Source: Nematostella vectensis (Eukaryota > Cnidaria > Anthozoa > Actiniaria > Edwardsiidae). From it: a stretch of DNA of 64,000 nt. Positions 1-12,000 of the stretch are shown one piece after another; the stretch's first letter is position 1; each line of letters starts with the position of its first letter. The notes beneath the pieces are model-generated. The model worked only from the letters and a program-made list of their open reading frames with translations. It searched no databases and had not been told where the DNA came from. Location: contig NC_064043.1 in the NCBI RefSeq assembly GCF_932526225.1, positions 10,707,821 through 10,771,820 of the forward strand, read 5' to 3'. Made by a program: the position numbers and the translations under genes.

Positions 1-1
1 C

Positions 2-3000
2 CCGCTTGGAAGCTCTATCGACCTGCACTGCAAGGCTGCTAACGTTCCGCAAGCCAAGACTGGACTAGAGCTTGTCACATCTTACCAGACGACTGAGGTA
101 ATGTAGTTTTAGATTAAGGAATGAACTAGCTAACTGTAAAATGTGTGTAAAATGTGTAAAATGTGAAAGACAGCAGTAGAAGAAGAAAAAAGCCAAGGTT
201 TAAAATAACCAATGCAAAGTATGGTGATCTAAATATCAATGCCTCTCTATTTCAAGTTGGATTTATTTCCTTATGCTTTTTTTTTCAATTCTTTTCTTTC
301 CAAAAAAATATATCCAATCCTAGGCACTTCGAGGGAGCTAAGCTCGTATAAGCCTCGTGGATTCTCTTGAGCTTCCTTAATTCTTTTTCATCTTTACTGT
401 TGCTTTTTAAAAAATAACTAAAAATAACAGTAAAGAAATGAATGTCTGTGCTATTTTTAGGTGGTTCCCGATGGAAATGAGGTGACAAAGAAAGGCTCCA
501 TATACTCGCTAAGAGGCGTCAGTCGCAAATTGTCTGGTGATGTGTTGTGTAAGACTGTGTCCAAGTGTGGAGGTCAGAAGACTGGGTACAAGATAGGCAC
601 GCTCGTGACCGTCCACCTATCAGAGAGTTAGTATAACCACGAGTGAACTAAATTTACATGATGACGTCAGCATTGATGACGTCATTTGAGTGTTGAGTTA
701 GTTTGATTGAAAAGCATCCTCGTAAAAATCAAGAAAAGAAGTACTTTATGGTGCAAAATCGTCTCACGCGGTATTTCAAGGAGGTTTATTCCCTTTCGTT
801 TGTATTTTTCAACAGAGAAGACGCCGGTTCCTGTCGTCACGCCTTCGTTTATTGAGAACGGTGGACTGACTTCCAACTCGTTTAACTGTTCAGTGCAGAT
901 CCCAAAAGCTAATTCGTTTTCGTGGTTCCTAAACGAGGTCAAAGTTAATGAATCACATCACGCAATTCAGAGCTCTGATATGCACAGCGTGTTAACACTC
1001 AATGGGCTTAGTGAACTGGGTCTCTATCGCATTGAATGCCGGGTAACAAACCGCTGGTCGGGGTACTGGTACGCGCAGGCTCGTCTCAAAATTGTAGGTA
1101 AGCTTGACTGCAGGGATAGAAAATGGAATTTTACCACGTGATGTCCCGTTTTACGTCCCCTTGCCCCCTGTCATTTGCTTCCGTGTATTAATAACTTAGG
1201 GAAGTGGAACAGTTGCTTAGCGTCCCGTTCAAATTCCGTGGATAAAATACAATATGACTGAGAATTCTATCCAAAGAAATTTCGTGTAGTTTTAACCCAA
1301 ATACTATTTCTTTTCTTTACCTAGATTTAAGTGTAAGTCTCCCCGCGAAACCCAAGAAGTTAATCCCATGGAACGGTGAACCAAAGGTCCCATGTAGCGC
1401 CCAGACCCCGGCGCTGTATCAAGTGCAAATCGGTCATGTGACACCTCGAGCAACAGACGGGTTTAAAATCACGTGGGATGGCAGTGCGTTTGTCATTCTG
1501 CAGTTTGGCCCAAAAGACGCGGGAGAATATTACTGTACACCTGATATCAGTGGGACACCTTATGTCGCGAGCTTTGTTCTAGGTAAGCTGATTCTCATTA
1601 AGTGGATATAATTCAATTTGTTTATATCTTTCCAACAAAATTCGTGAGGGAGACTCAGACTAGGTACTGACTAGAATCAATGATGGCTTCCGTCTGTCTT
1701 CCGAGACAATGGAACATGCGCCCGGTTTAAGTGCGCTGATAAGTTGCAGCGCCTGCTGTGGCTGTAAGAGATTCTGGAAAGACAGGCTTTGCTGTATTTT
1801 CTACAGATTTGTCAGTGCCTGGCTCTGCGCTTATACAGACTTTTGCCGTCTGCGCTCTCTCTTCTCCTCCCAGTGATACTCTCTCTAGAATGCCAGTGTA
1901 ATGAAAAGCAAAAACAAAATCGACGCAAACACAATAACAGATGCCGAAATCTATAAAACACAAACGCATGGAAGTCATAATATATAGATTTAGGCATTGC
2001 CTAAAAGCGGAGCTCCAAACGCCCAGCAAATCTTTGCTTCATTTTCGCTTAATAATTTAAGGAATTTTAAATATTATTATTATATTTCTATTTTTGACGG
2101 TTTCAACGATTTCACAAATCGTGCGCCCAATTTGTTAACCCCCCTCCCCCCACATAACACACACATAACAAGTTTAGTTGTCATATTATACGATGTTTCG
2201 GCGTTAGGGTAGTTTTACTTTTAGTGACGTTTATGACACCTACCGAGTTTGGTTGTGGAACAATGTTTACTTTCAATAGATATGAATGTTTTGCTTTTAA
2301 TCACGTTTTTTGCTTTAAGTGACGTCATCGATGACGTCACACACCACGTGACCATATTGTTGCACCCCCCTTAACACCTACATGACACCTACCAAGTTTG
2401 GTTGCCATACGATGTTTCCTTCGTGAAATATAAATATTTTTTATTTTGATGACGTCATCATATTTTTGCTTCTAGTGACGTCATAAATGATGTCACAAAC
2501 CACGTGACCACAGTTTTGCACCTCCCTTGACACATACGTTTGCCAAGTTTGGATGTCATACGATGCTTTTTGGGGACGGACGGACGGACATCGCGTCACC
2601 AAAACTCGAGTCGATGGGTTACCAATATTTGTTACCACATTTTTCTTATAAACCACTTTTTCTTAGGTATGGAGCTCCGCTCACTCGCCGCGTGAAAGTT
2701 CCGCTATAATTGCGTTCCATTACGTTTGCTCTTGTGCTTGCGTTCAGAAAAATTTTGTTGTTAATTGGGTTAAACTTTTGCTTGTTAGTCCTTGCTTGAA
2801 CCAACCTTAAAATTTGATTTTCTGTTGCTTTAAATCATATTCAATGTCCTATCAAAAGTCAACTATTTTAGATCAAATTATCTTGTTCTTTCAGGGACGT
2901 AGCAGGACTTGAAATATTGGGGGGTGGTCACAATACAGAAACATTAAGAAAATATTTGGGGGGCACAGCCACGCCCCTACTGGCAATTTTCTTATAATTC

Positions 3001-6000
3001 TTCAAAATATTGGGAAGCACATGCCCCCAGTGCCCCACCCCCTTCTACGACCTTGTTTTTAAAATAATGTTATGAAGAAGATGATAAATTTTTCCTTGTA
3101 GATACCATGAGACCTGGCATATTGCAGATCTCGCCCTCTCGCAAGACGCTTGAATACCAGGGCGGAGTCAACTTGGTTTGTAGTTACGGCTCAGTGAATC
3201 CTACTAGCCTCACCTTCACTTGGACACAGACGGACCATACCGGACACACCCGGACAGTCAGTAACGACAGAGTACAGCAAAGCATTGACGGCAATATTAT
3301 AGAAACAGTACTTAAAATAAGAGACGCGACCACAAGTGATGCTGGGAACTACACGTGCACGCTAGAGGGGCCTGGACCTAGTGCGCTCGACAATGCCACA
3401 GCTGTTGTCGACGTTAAAGGTATGTGGTTTGGTCACGAACAGTCGATCGGCCGAGATATCTGTCGAATATTACCGGGGCTAAATTTGGAATATTGAACTA
3501 TCAGCGATTTCTTATCAAATGATTTTTTAGAAAATATATAAGATCTGTTTTTCTTATTGTGGGATGGAATGTTAATAATATTTAAGTAAATTTAGTTCGT
3601 TACTAAAAAGTTCATATTTTGCATTGCTGTTGCTGTTGTTATTGCTGTTATTGTTGCCGTTGCTGTTGTTCCTTTTGCTGTTGTTGTTGTTGTTATTATA
3701 TTGTTTCCGTTGCTGTTGCTCTTGTTAATGTTGTTGTTGTTGTTTTTATTGTTGCTGTTGCTCTTGTTGTTGTCGTTGTTGTTGCTCTTGTTGCTGTGGC
3801 TATCGCTTTTGCTGTTGTTATTGTTGATATTGCGGCAGTAAAAAATATGTCACACAAATCTGGTCAGGGATCATCAATAGTCGTTTCTTTTCCTCAGACC
3901 TCTCCCATCCACTTATCGCCATGTCCACGCCAACTAAACTTACCGTAAACGAGACCAGCTCCTTCGAGCTCACATGTGTCGTCACAGCATCTCCAGGGCC
4001 AACAGTCACTTGGACCAAGAGCGCCGAGGTACTAGGAGCTTGCGGGCCATTCATTGGCTCTGTTCTCTGCTCATCCCAGGATCCCAAGCGGTACAGTGTC
4101 TCCCATAGCAACGGCAGATACACTCTGCGTGTGACGTCGTCAGTATACCCAGACGATGCAGGAAAATTCATTTGCAGAGCGGAGAATGCTGAGGGATTCA
4201 GTACCAAATCTGTAATCGTGAATGTCCATGGTAAGAGAATCGTTTTCAAGAGTGATTTAAGCTTGTCCCTATTGCCAGACGTCGGAAAAAGGCATATTGA
4301 ATGATTGATACCATAGACAAACCTCATAAACTCTTCTTTTACCGGATAATAATCATACAATTGAAAGACTTGGTCTGATTTATTTGTTTCATATACTTGT
4401 GTTTTGATGTTTTGAGGAAACTTGTAAACTAGAACACTGCTGTATAAATCTTTATGTAAACTGCGCAATATGAGCCAGCATAGTCTGCACAACTATGGCA
4501 AATGTTGTGAAGGCAAAACTCCTATATCATCAACAAGCAGCGATGACTTTTTTAAACAATGTTGGCTCTGTTTTCATGAGGTTATTATTAGGACCCTTCC
4601 AAAATGTTTCACAGAATGTCTTTCTCTGTCACGTCTAGCAAAACCCATAATAGAAAAGAAGGAAGACACGAGAGTTATCGTAGCCAAGCCGTCCGAGTTT
4701 GTCCGAATGGCGTGTCCGATAAAGAGTAGTAACCCGCCTCCCATGATCCAATGGTGGCATGCATCGGGGTACAAGTGTTCCTCAGACGATCACGACTGCG
4801 GACCACGTGACCAGGACTATCATGCTATTAATCAGCCCGTGTCACCCGGCGATCAGGTGGTTTCACCGGCGACCAATGAGACGACGTTTTACAAGTGCGT
4901 GGCGTGGAATCACCTGGGTAGTGACACATTGGCCTTCTCCATCGTACGGCTAGGTGAGTTGTTGTCATGGAAATTATCTTATCGTAGCAACCACGACAAC
5001 CTTGCATGTTGTATCATTGCATGCTTAACATGCAATCGTCCACATGAGGTTTCACAGCATTCTGCCAGTTAGCCGAGCAATAGGGTGAAGCATTCAGAAG
5101 AATTTGTTTGTCCCGCCTTTGTGTATTTGCGGCATGTGTCCGCCGCGCTTACGGGCGTTAGCGGCATGTGTTCGGCGGGCCTTCGGGCGTTAGCGGCATG
5201 TGTTCGTCGGGCCTTTAGCGGTAGTAGAATCTCTTGCACTGAAAATAAAAGTTTTTGAATATTGAATTATTTCACTAAAACTGTATTTTCTGCGTCCATA
5301 AGACACACAGAAAATCACTTTGGACACTCTATAATGTCAATTGTTATGTTACAAATGATATGTGTTTATCATTTACATTTTAATTTGTGTATTTAAATCA
5401 GACACAAAACCGCCCAAGATCATGAACTTCACCTCCAAGCAAGTGGTCAGGGGTGCATCCCGCCTCGTGATTCATTGCCACGTGTCCGGTATTCCGACCC
5501 CGGACGTCCGGTGGGTCAGAGGTGACCGGGAGCTTGCCAAGTGCACGGGTGACGCCCGTAGCCGTGATAGCCGGTGTTATAGTGCGACACCCGATGCGCA
5601 GCGCTTTAATCTTGACTACGAGGAGTTGCACGCAACACTCACAATCAAGAGCGCCTCTCATTACCATGATGGAGGTGGACTGACTTGCCAGGCTATCAGC
5701 CAGTTGGGACACGACGCGGCGACTGTGGACATTATAGTGCACGGTAAGACATAAATAAGATAAACAATATGTCAGGCTATCAGCCAGTTGGGAGACGACG
5801 CGGCGACTGTGGATATTATCGTGCACGGTAAGGGTACAATGATAAACAATATGTTTGGCTATCAGCCAGTTAGGGCAAGGGCAAGAATGATAGATAGTAT
5901 GTCAGGTTATCAGCCAGTTAGCACACGGTGCGGCGACTGTGGACATTACAGTTGCATGGTAAGACATAATGATAAACAGTATGTTAGGCTATCAGCTTAA

Positions 6001-9000
6001 CGAGAAAGGGACATTATTATTTGTTTGTCCAACAAGAAAGGGGCATTATCCAACGAGATAATTTCTAACGAGACAGGGACATTATTATTTTGTGCCAAAA
6101 GTTGTATCGATAGCGTGTATTGTACGTTCATCAACAACACACGTTCATCAACACGATCATCAACATTATTAGCGCGAGTCGACTTTCAATAACCAATAAT
6201 TTAATATACCTGGACATCAACTAGCATCAACGGACAATCAATTGTATGAAATTCTCCACAAGATTGAACAATATGTTATCACAAGAATATCAACATGTAA
6301 TTATCACCTTCCTCCGAAGGTCAAACACACAGTTCTCCCCTAACATCTCACTGCTAGCCTATTTCTACCTCTCATATATAGCCACTAATCCAACCCTTAC
6401 AGTTGCAATACACCATATAAAATAGCCACACTTACACACTTTAACCCACGCACCAACGTCCATTACCACACATTTTATCACCCCACACAGCCACAGTTAA
6501 GCCCCGACGCCTCGTTACGTATACCAGATTAAAACCAAAACTTAAAATTTAACTACACGTTAAACAATCAATAGCGTTTATTGACAATCAGTCATCTAAA
6601 ACTCATTAGTGCTATTAACATAAACAACAACCACAATTTAGCCTTTTTAGACAACCATGTTTTATTCTCTTTGCAGAGACTCCCAAACTTGCTAAGCAAG
6701 GCGAAATAGCCTCCTACCAGATTCCTTATACAGAGACCATCTCCCTTGAGATCCGCGCGCTCAGTGGAAACCCAGCACCACGCTACAGCTGGTACATGCA
6801 GTCGACCAGTCACTGTCGGGGATTCGGACTTTGTAAACCCCTACCGAGCAAATGGCGAAGATCTCGTCGAGGAGTCTCGCCACCACCCGACGAGCCATCG
6901 ACGATAAGTCGGAAAACACTCGAGTCTAATAATTTTAACTATTTTTTTAAAGTCGTGGCGGAGAATCTGATTGGCTCGGATGAGCAAGTTTTCTCGGTTA
7001 TCAGAACAGGTAAGTGGGAAAGAAACAATTTATCTGCAACAATGAAAACCTTGTAAAGAGATAAGTGGCTTGTAAATTACAGAACACACTTCCTACCCGT
7101 CATGTTTATATTCGGGCACCCTGAGACGGGGGTACACCAGGGGGATGTTATCCTGACTAATAGAGATAATACACCAAATGACATGATCTCTTATCCTGGC
7201 ATAGGATACGTTATTATAAGTGATAGCTATACCCGTTTATTTATCCATTTTTAGCCTCTTTTTTGTTTACCAATAGCGGTGTAGTTTTGTTCCAGTTCTA
7301 TAAGAAACCACCAGCCACCATCCCCCTCTTGTATACCACAGCCACCATCCCCTGTCGTATACCACAGCCACCATCCCCTCTCGTATACCACAGCCACCAT
7401 CCCCTCTCGTATACCATAGCCACCATCCCCTCTCGTATACCACAGCCACCATTCCCTCTCGTATACCACAGCCACCATCCCCTCTTGTAAACCACAGCCA
7501 CCATCCCCACTCGTATACCACAGCCACCATCCCCTCTCGTATACCACAGCCACCATCCCCTCTCGTATACCACAACCACCATCCCCTCTCGTATACCACA
7601 GCCACCATCCCCTCTCGTATACCACAGCCACCATCCCCTCTCGTATACAACAGCCACCATCCCCTCTCGTATACCACAGCCACCATCCCCTCTCGTATAC
7701 CACAGCCACCATTCCCTCTCGTATACCACAGCCACCATTCCCTCTCGTATACCACAGCCACCATCCCCTCTCGTATACCACAGCCACCATCCCCTCTCGT
7801 ATACCACAGCCACCATCCCCTCTCGTATACCACAGCCACCATCCCCTCTCGTATACCACAGCCACCATCCACTCTCGTATACCACAGCCACCATCCCCTC
7901 TTGTAAACCACAGCCACCATCCCCTCTCGTATACCACAGCCACCATCCTCCCTCGTATACCACAGCCACCATCCCCACTCGTATACCACAGCCACCATCC
8001 CCTCTCGTATACCACAGCCACCATCCCCTCTCGTATACCACAGCCACCATCCCCTCTCGTATTCCACACCCACCATCCCCACTCGTATACCACAGCCACC
8101 ATCCCCTCTCGTATACCACAGCCACCATCCCCTCTCGTATACCACAGCCACCATCCCCTCTCGTATTCCACAACCACCATCCCCTCTCGTATACCACAGC
8201 CACCATCCCCTCTCGTATACCACAGCCACCATCCCCTCTCGTATGCCACAGCCACCATCCCCTCTCGTATACCATAACCACCATCCCCTCTCGTATACCA
8301 CAGCCACCATCCCCTCTCGTATACCACAGCCACCATCCACTCTCTTATACCACAGCCACCATTCCCCTCTCATATACCACAGCCACCATCCTCCCTCGTA
8401 TACCATAGCCACCATCCCCTCTCGTATACCACAGCCACCATCCCCACTCGTATACCACAGCCACCATCCCCTCTCGTATACCACAGCCACCATCCCCTCT
8501 CGTATACCACAGCCACCATCCCCTCTCGTATACCACAGCCACCATCCCCTCTCGTATACCACAGCCACCATCCCCTCTTGTAAACCACAGCCACCATCCC
8601 CTCTCGTATACCACAGCCACCATCCCCTCTCGTATACCACAGCCACCATCCACTCTCGTATACCACAGCCACCATCCCCTCTTGTAAACCACAGCCACCA
8701 TCCCCTCTCGTATACCACAGCCACCATCCCCTCTCGTATACCACAACCACCATCCTCCCTCGTATACCACAGCCACCATCCCCTCTCGTATACAACAGCC
8801 ACCATCCCCTCTCGTATACCATAGCCACCATCCCCTCTGGTATACCACTGCCACCATACCCTCTCGTATACCACAGCCACCATCCCCTCTCGTATACCAC
8901 AGCCACCATACCCTCTCGTATACCATAGCCACCATCCCCTCTTGTATAGCACAGCCACCATCCCCTCTTGCACAACACAGACACCATCCCCTCTCGTATA

Positions 9001-12000
9001 CCACAACCACCATCCTCCCTCGTATACCACAGCCACCATCCCCTCTCGTATACCCTGTGGTATACGAGAGGGGATGGTGGCCGGTGGTATACGAGAGGGG
9101 ATTGTGTTAACAAAATAGGGTCCCGAAAACTCTGTTACCGACCCAATAGACTTTACTTCACTCTTCATTGTATTCTCTTTCAGCTGACAGAATGGACAAG
9201 CCCAAAATAACACCAAGCAATAAGGTCACTCTGGACGAGGGGTCCACCCTAACCCTTGAATGCAAAGCAAACATCGACGACTTCCTAGACATAGGATGGG
9301 AGCGCAAGGACCAGCGGACGTTGCCTAGCAACAGGACTGTGCTTGACGTTGAGGACGATGATGGGTATTTCATCATCAAGCGTTTGTCTATTGTCGATAT
9401 GTTGCCTAGCGACGCTGGCGTGTACACATGTCAAGGATGGACGTATAATAGTTCGGCACCGTCTGATGTAGAGGTCAAGGTTAATGGTGAGTCTTAAACA
9501 AACATGTTTTCAGAATTAAGGAAATCTTACCCTGTTCGAAACGATCCACATAGAGAGCTCTGCGCAGGAGGGCAAGGTAATGTGTGTTATTCAAAATATT
9601 GGGAGACGCATTTGGGACATTTCTCAAAGAATTTACTACGTAAACGACAAGGCTGTGGTCACATTTGTATTGTAGCAGCAGCCAGTGAGAACTACCAACT
9701 TCTAACGATCCCGATGGAGGCGGTTATATACAAGTACTGTATTTAAAGTTCAAACTAGGTCGTCAGCAGACAAAACTAGCCGTTTCCAGTATTTGCTTTG
9801 TTCTGTTGGGTAGTAAGTGGGCGTAGCCTACATGGCATGTATGCTGAGTTCAATTGAACGTGGATCAACCACAACGTTGGTCAGCAAATCAGGCCTGTAT
9901 GACAACAGCAACGAATGTACACAGTCTGATTTAAGTGTGATCATAAAAATAATCAAGTGTGGACATTAATCTATGTATTCGTTATATTTTTTCCAAGAAT
10001 TTGTCTCTCCGCAAGTCTCTCTCGCCAATCTCTCAGTCATCAGCAGCCAGAAACAAGTCGAGCTCAAGTGCCAAATACTCGCCGGCTACCCTACCCCACA
10101 GGTGTCTTGGTACAAGGACGGCACCCCCCTGACCCCGAAGCCTCTCGGCCCTCGCCGTAACTGCACGTCATTTCCGACTGGGGTATATTACTACGACGAG
10201 TACGCGCCACCTTATACCAGAGTATTAGTGCTGTGTAACCCGCGCTTTCTGCAAAGTACAGGTTGGTATACCTGTGGTGCTGAGAACGTGAGGAACCGGA
10301 CTCGAGATACCAAGTATCTGAATGTTTTCGGTAAGTAGTGCAACTCCAAGGAGAATTGTACATATTGCATGTTCCGTACAATACAGAGTGACATTACTGC
10401 GTTACGTGACTAGATCGCGTATATTTCATCCAAAGCACAACCAAAATGTTGCAATCGAGTCACGACACTTTTTCGTTTTTTTCGCAGAATCACCGACCGT
10501 TACAATTGACCCTAATCATGACATCATCATAAACATCGGTGAGAGCCTTGAACTGAGATGCTTTGCCACAGGCAACCCAACACCGGAAGTGATATGGCTT
10601 CATGAACTCGAGAATGGAGAAGTAGTTCCGGTTGATCCGGGTCACGTGTTCTCTGTAGAAGGGAGCCTTGTCGTCATTAAACCCCGAATAGAGGAGAATG
10701 ATTATGGGCCGTACACTTGTCATGCATCAAATCGCCATGGCAACACTACTAAGTCCGCATTAGGTGCGTTAAATAAGATGTCACCATCTCTTATTGCTTC
10801 TATTGTATGTCACTGCCAAGGTGCAAACACTTAGGTGCGTTAGATAAGATGTCATCTTCTCTTATTGCTTCCATTGTATGTCAATGCCAGGGTGCTAACA
10901 CTAAGCGTAATGACTACCTTCTTTACACCTCTTTTAAATTGTATTATTGCCTTAACCAAATCTGTACTCATTGCTGATCGCAGAAATCTTTCAATCTCTT
11001 TATTATGAATCCCTACCAAAAATCAAATCATCTCAATTATAACACCCACTCTTACGACTAGAGCACATATTGATTGCAAGACGGTTGCTCTAGATACAAC
11101 GCCCAGACTCTCTTCTTTATACCTCAGTACTATCCGGGACCACACTGGCGAAGAAAAAGGTCCCGGATAAGCCGCATCTCATCATTCTCATCCTGATTAG
11201 CATCACACTTATACTATTCCTGGTCGTGTTTGCGGTCATCCTGTGGCGGCGACATCGGATGTATGGGGGGTTCTACCTTTGCACTACCCCACCCCTCCCC
11301 GACCTCATCAAGAGTCTGGATCCCAGCACTCCCCTGATAGAGCAAGTTCACAAGCTGCCTTACGATCCCTTGTGGGAGTACCCGCGGGAGAGCATTCACA
11401 TAAGTAAGTAAAGTTCATATTAGTAAGCCATGTTCACATTAGTAAAGCAACATCACATAAGTAAGTGAAGTTCATATTAGTAAGCCATGTTCACATTAGT
11501 AAAGCAACATCACATAAGTAAGTGAAGTTCATATTAGTAAGCCATGTTCACATTAGTAAAGCAACATCACATAAGTAAGTGAAGTTCATATTAGTAAGCC
11601 ATGTTCACATTGGTAAACCAACATCACATAAGTAAGAAAAGTTCATATTAGTAAGCCATGTTCACATTAGTAAAGCAACATCACATAAGTAAGAAAAGTT
11701 CATATTAGTAAGCCATGTTCACATTAGTAAACCAACATCACATAAGTAAGAAAAGTTCATATTAGTAAGCCATGTTCACATTGGTAAAGCAACATCGCAT
11801 AAGTAAGTGAAGTTCATATTAGTAAGCCATGTTCACATTAGTAAAGCAACATCACATAAGTAAGTGAAGTTCATATTAGTAAGCCATGTTCACATTGGTA
11901 AACCAACATCACATAAGTAAGAAAAGTTCATATTAGTAAGCCATGTTCACATTAGTAAACCAACATCACATAAGTAAGAAAAGTTCATATTAGTAAGCCA

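Larger units (their letters stand above)
2..10763 (+). other. Ig-repeat ectodomain exons of the VEGFR-like receptor
   Basis: About one Ig domain per exon: the first two exons together make one, then ten single-exon domains of 86-114 residues. Most show the B-strand Cys, the C-strand Trp and the F-strand Y-x-C motif: YYCTP (exon from 1325), YTCTL (3102), FICRA (3898), YKCVA (4639), LTCQA (5402), YTCQG (9184), YTCGA (9998), YTCHA (10488). The domain at 6677-7009 has lost both: ISLEIRAL and FFKVVAENL carry no Cys at the B and F positions, although WYMQ and AENLIG keep the fold pattern. The exons at 4639 and 5402 have extra Cys pairs in the C'-D region, as do 3898 and 6677. Potential N-glycosylation sites (NETT, NRTV, NNT-like) are present. 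Confidence 0.85.

Noticed and set aside
3619-3948. Plus frame with poly-Cys and poly-Val
   Set aside because: It is a TTG/CTG triplet tract running into the true Ig exon at 3898.
4470-4638. Met at 4470 upstream of the Ig exon at 4639
   Set aside because: This is intron sequence; the TCTAG acceptor at 4638 and phase 1 fit the neighbouring exons.
7320-9105. Possible CRISPR array
   Set aside because: The units are contiguous with no unique spacers, and the window is eukaryotic.
7251-9216. Long minus-strand frames (up to 649 codons) rich in Trp, Tyr and Gly
   Set aside because: They are the 26-bp minisatellite read in successive frames. The array is inside an intron on the other strand and has no gene signals.
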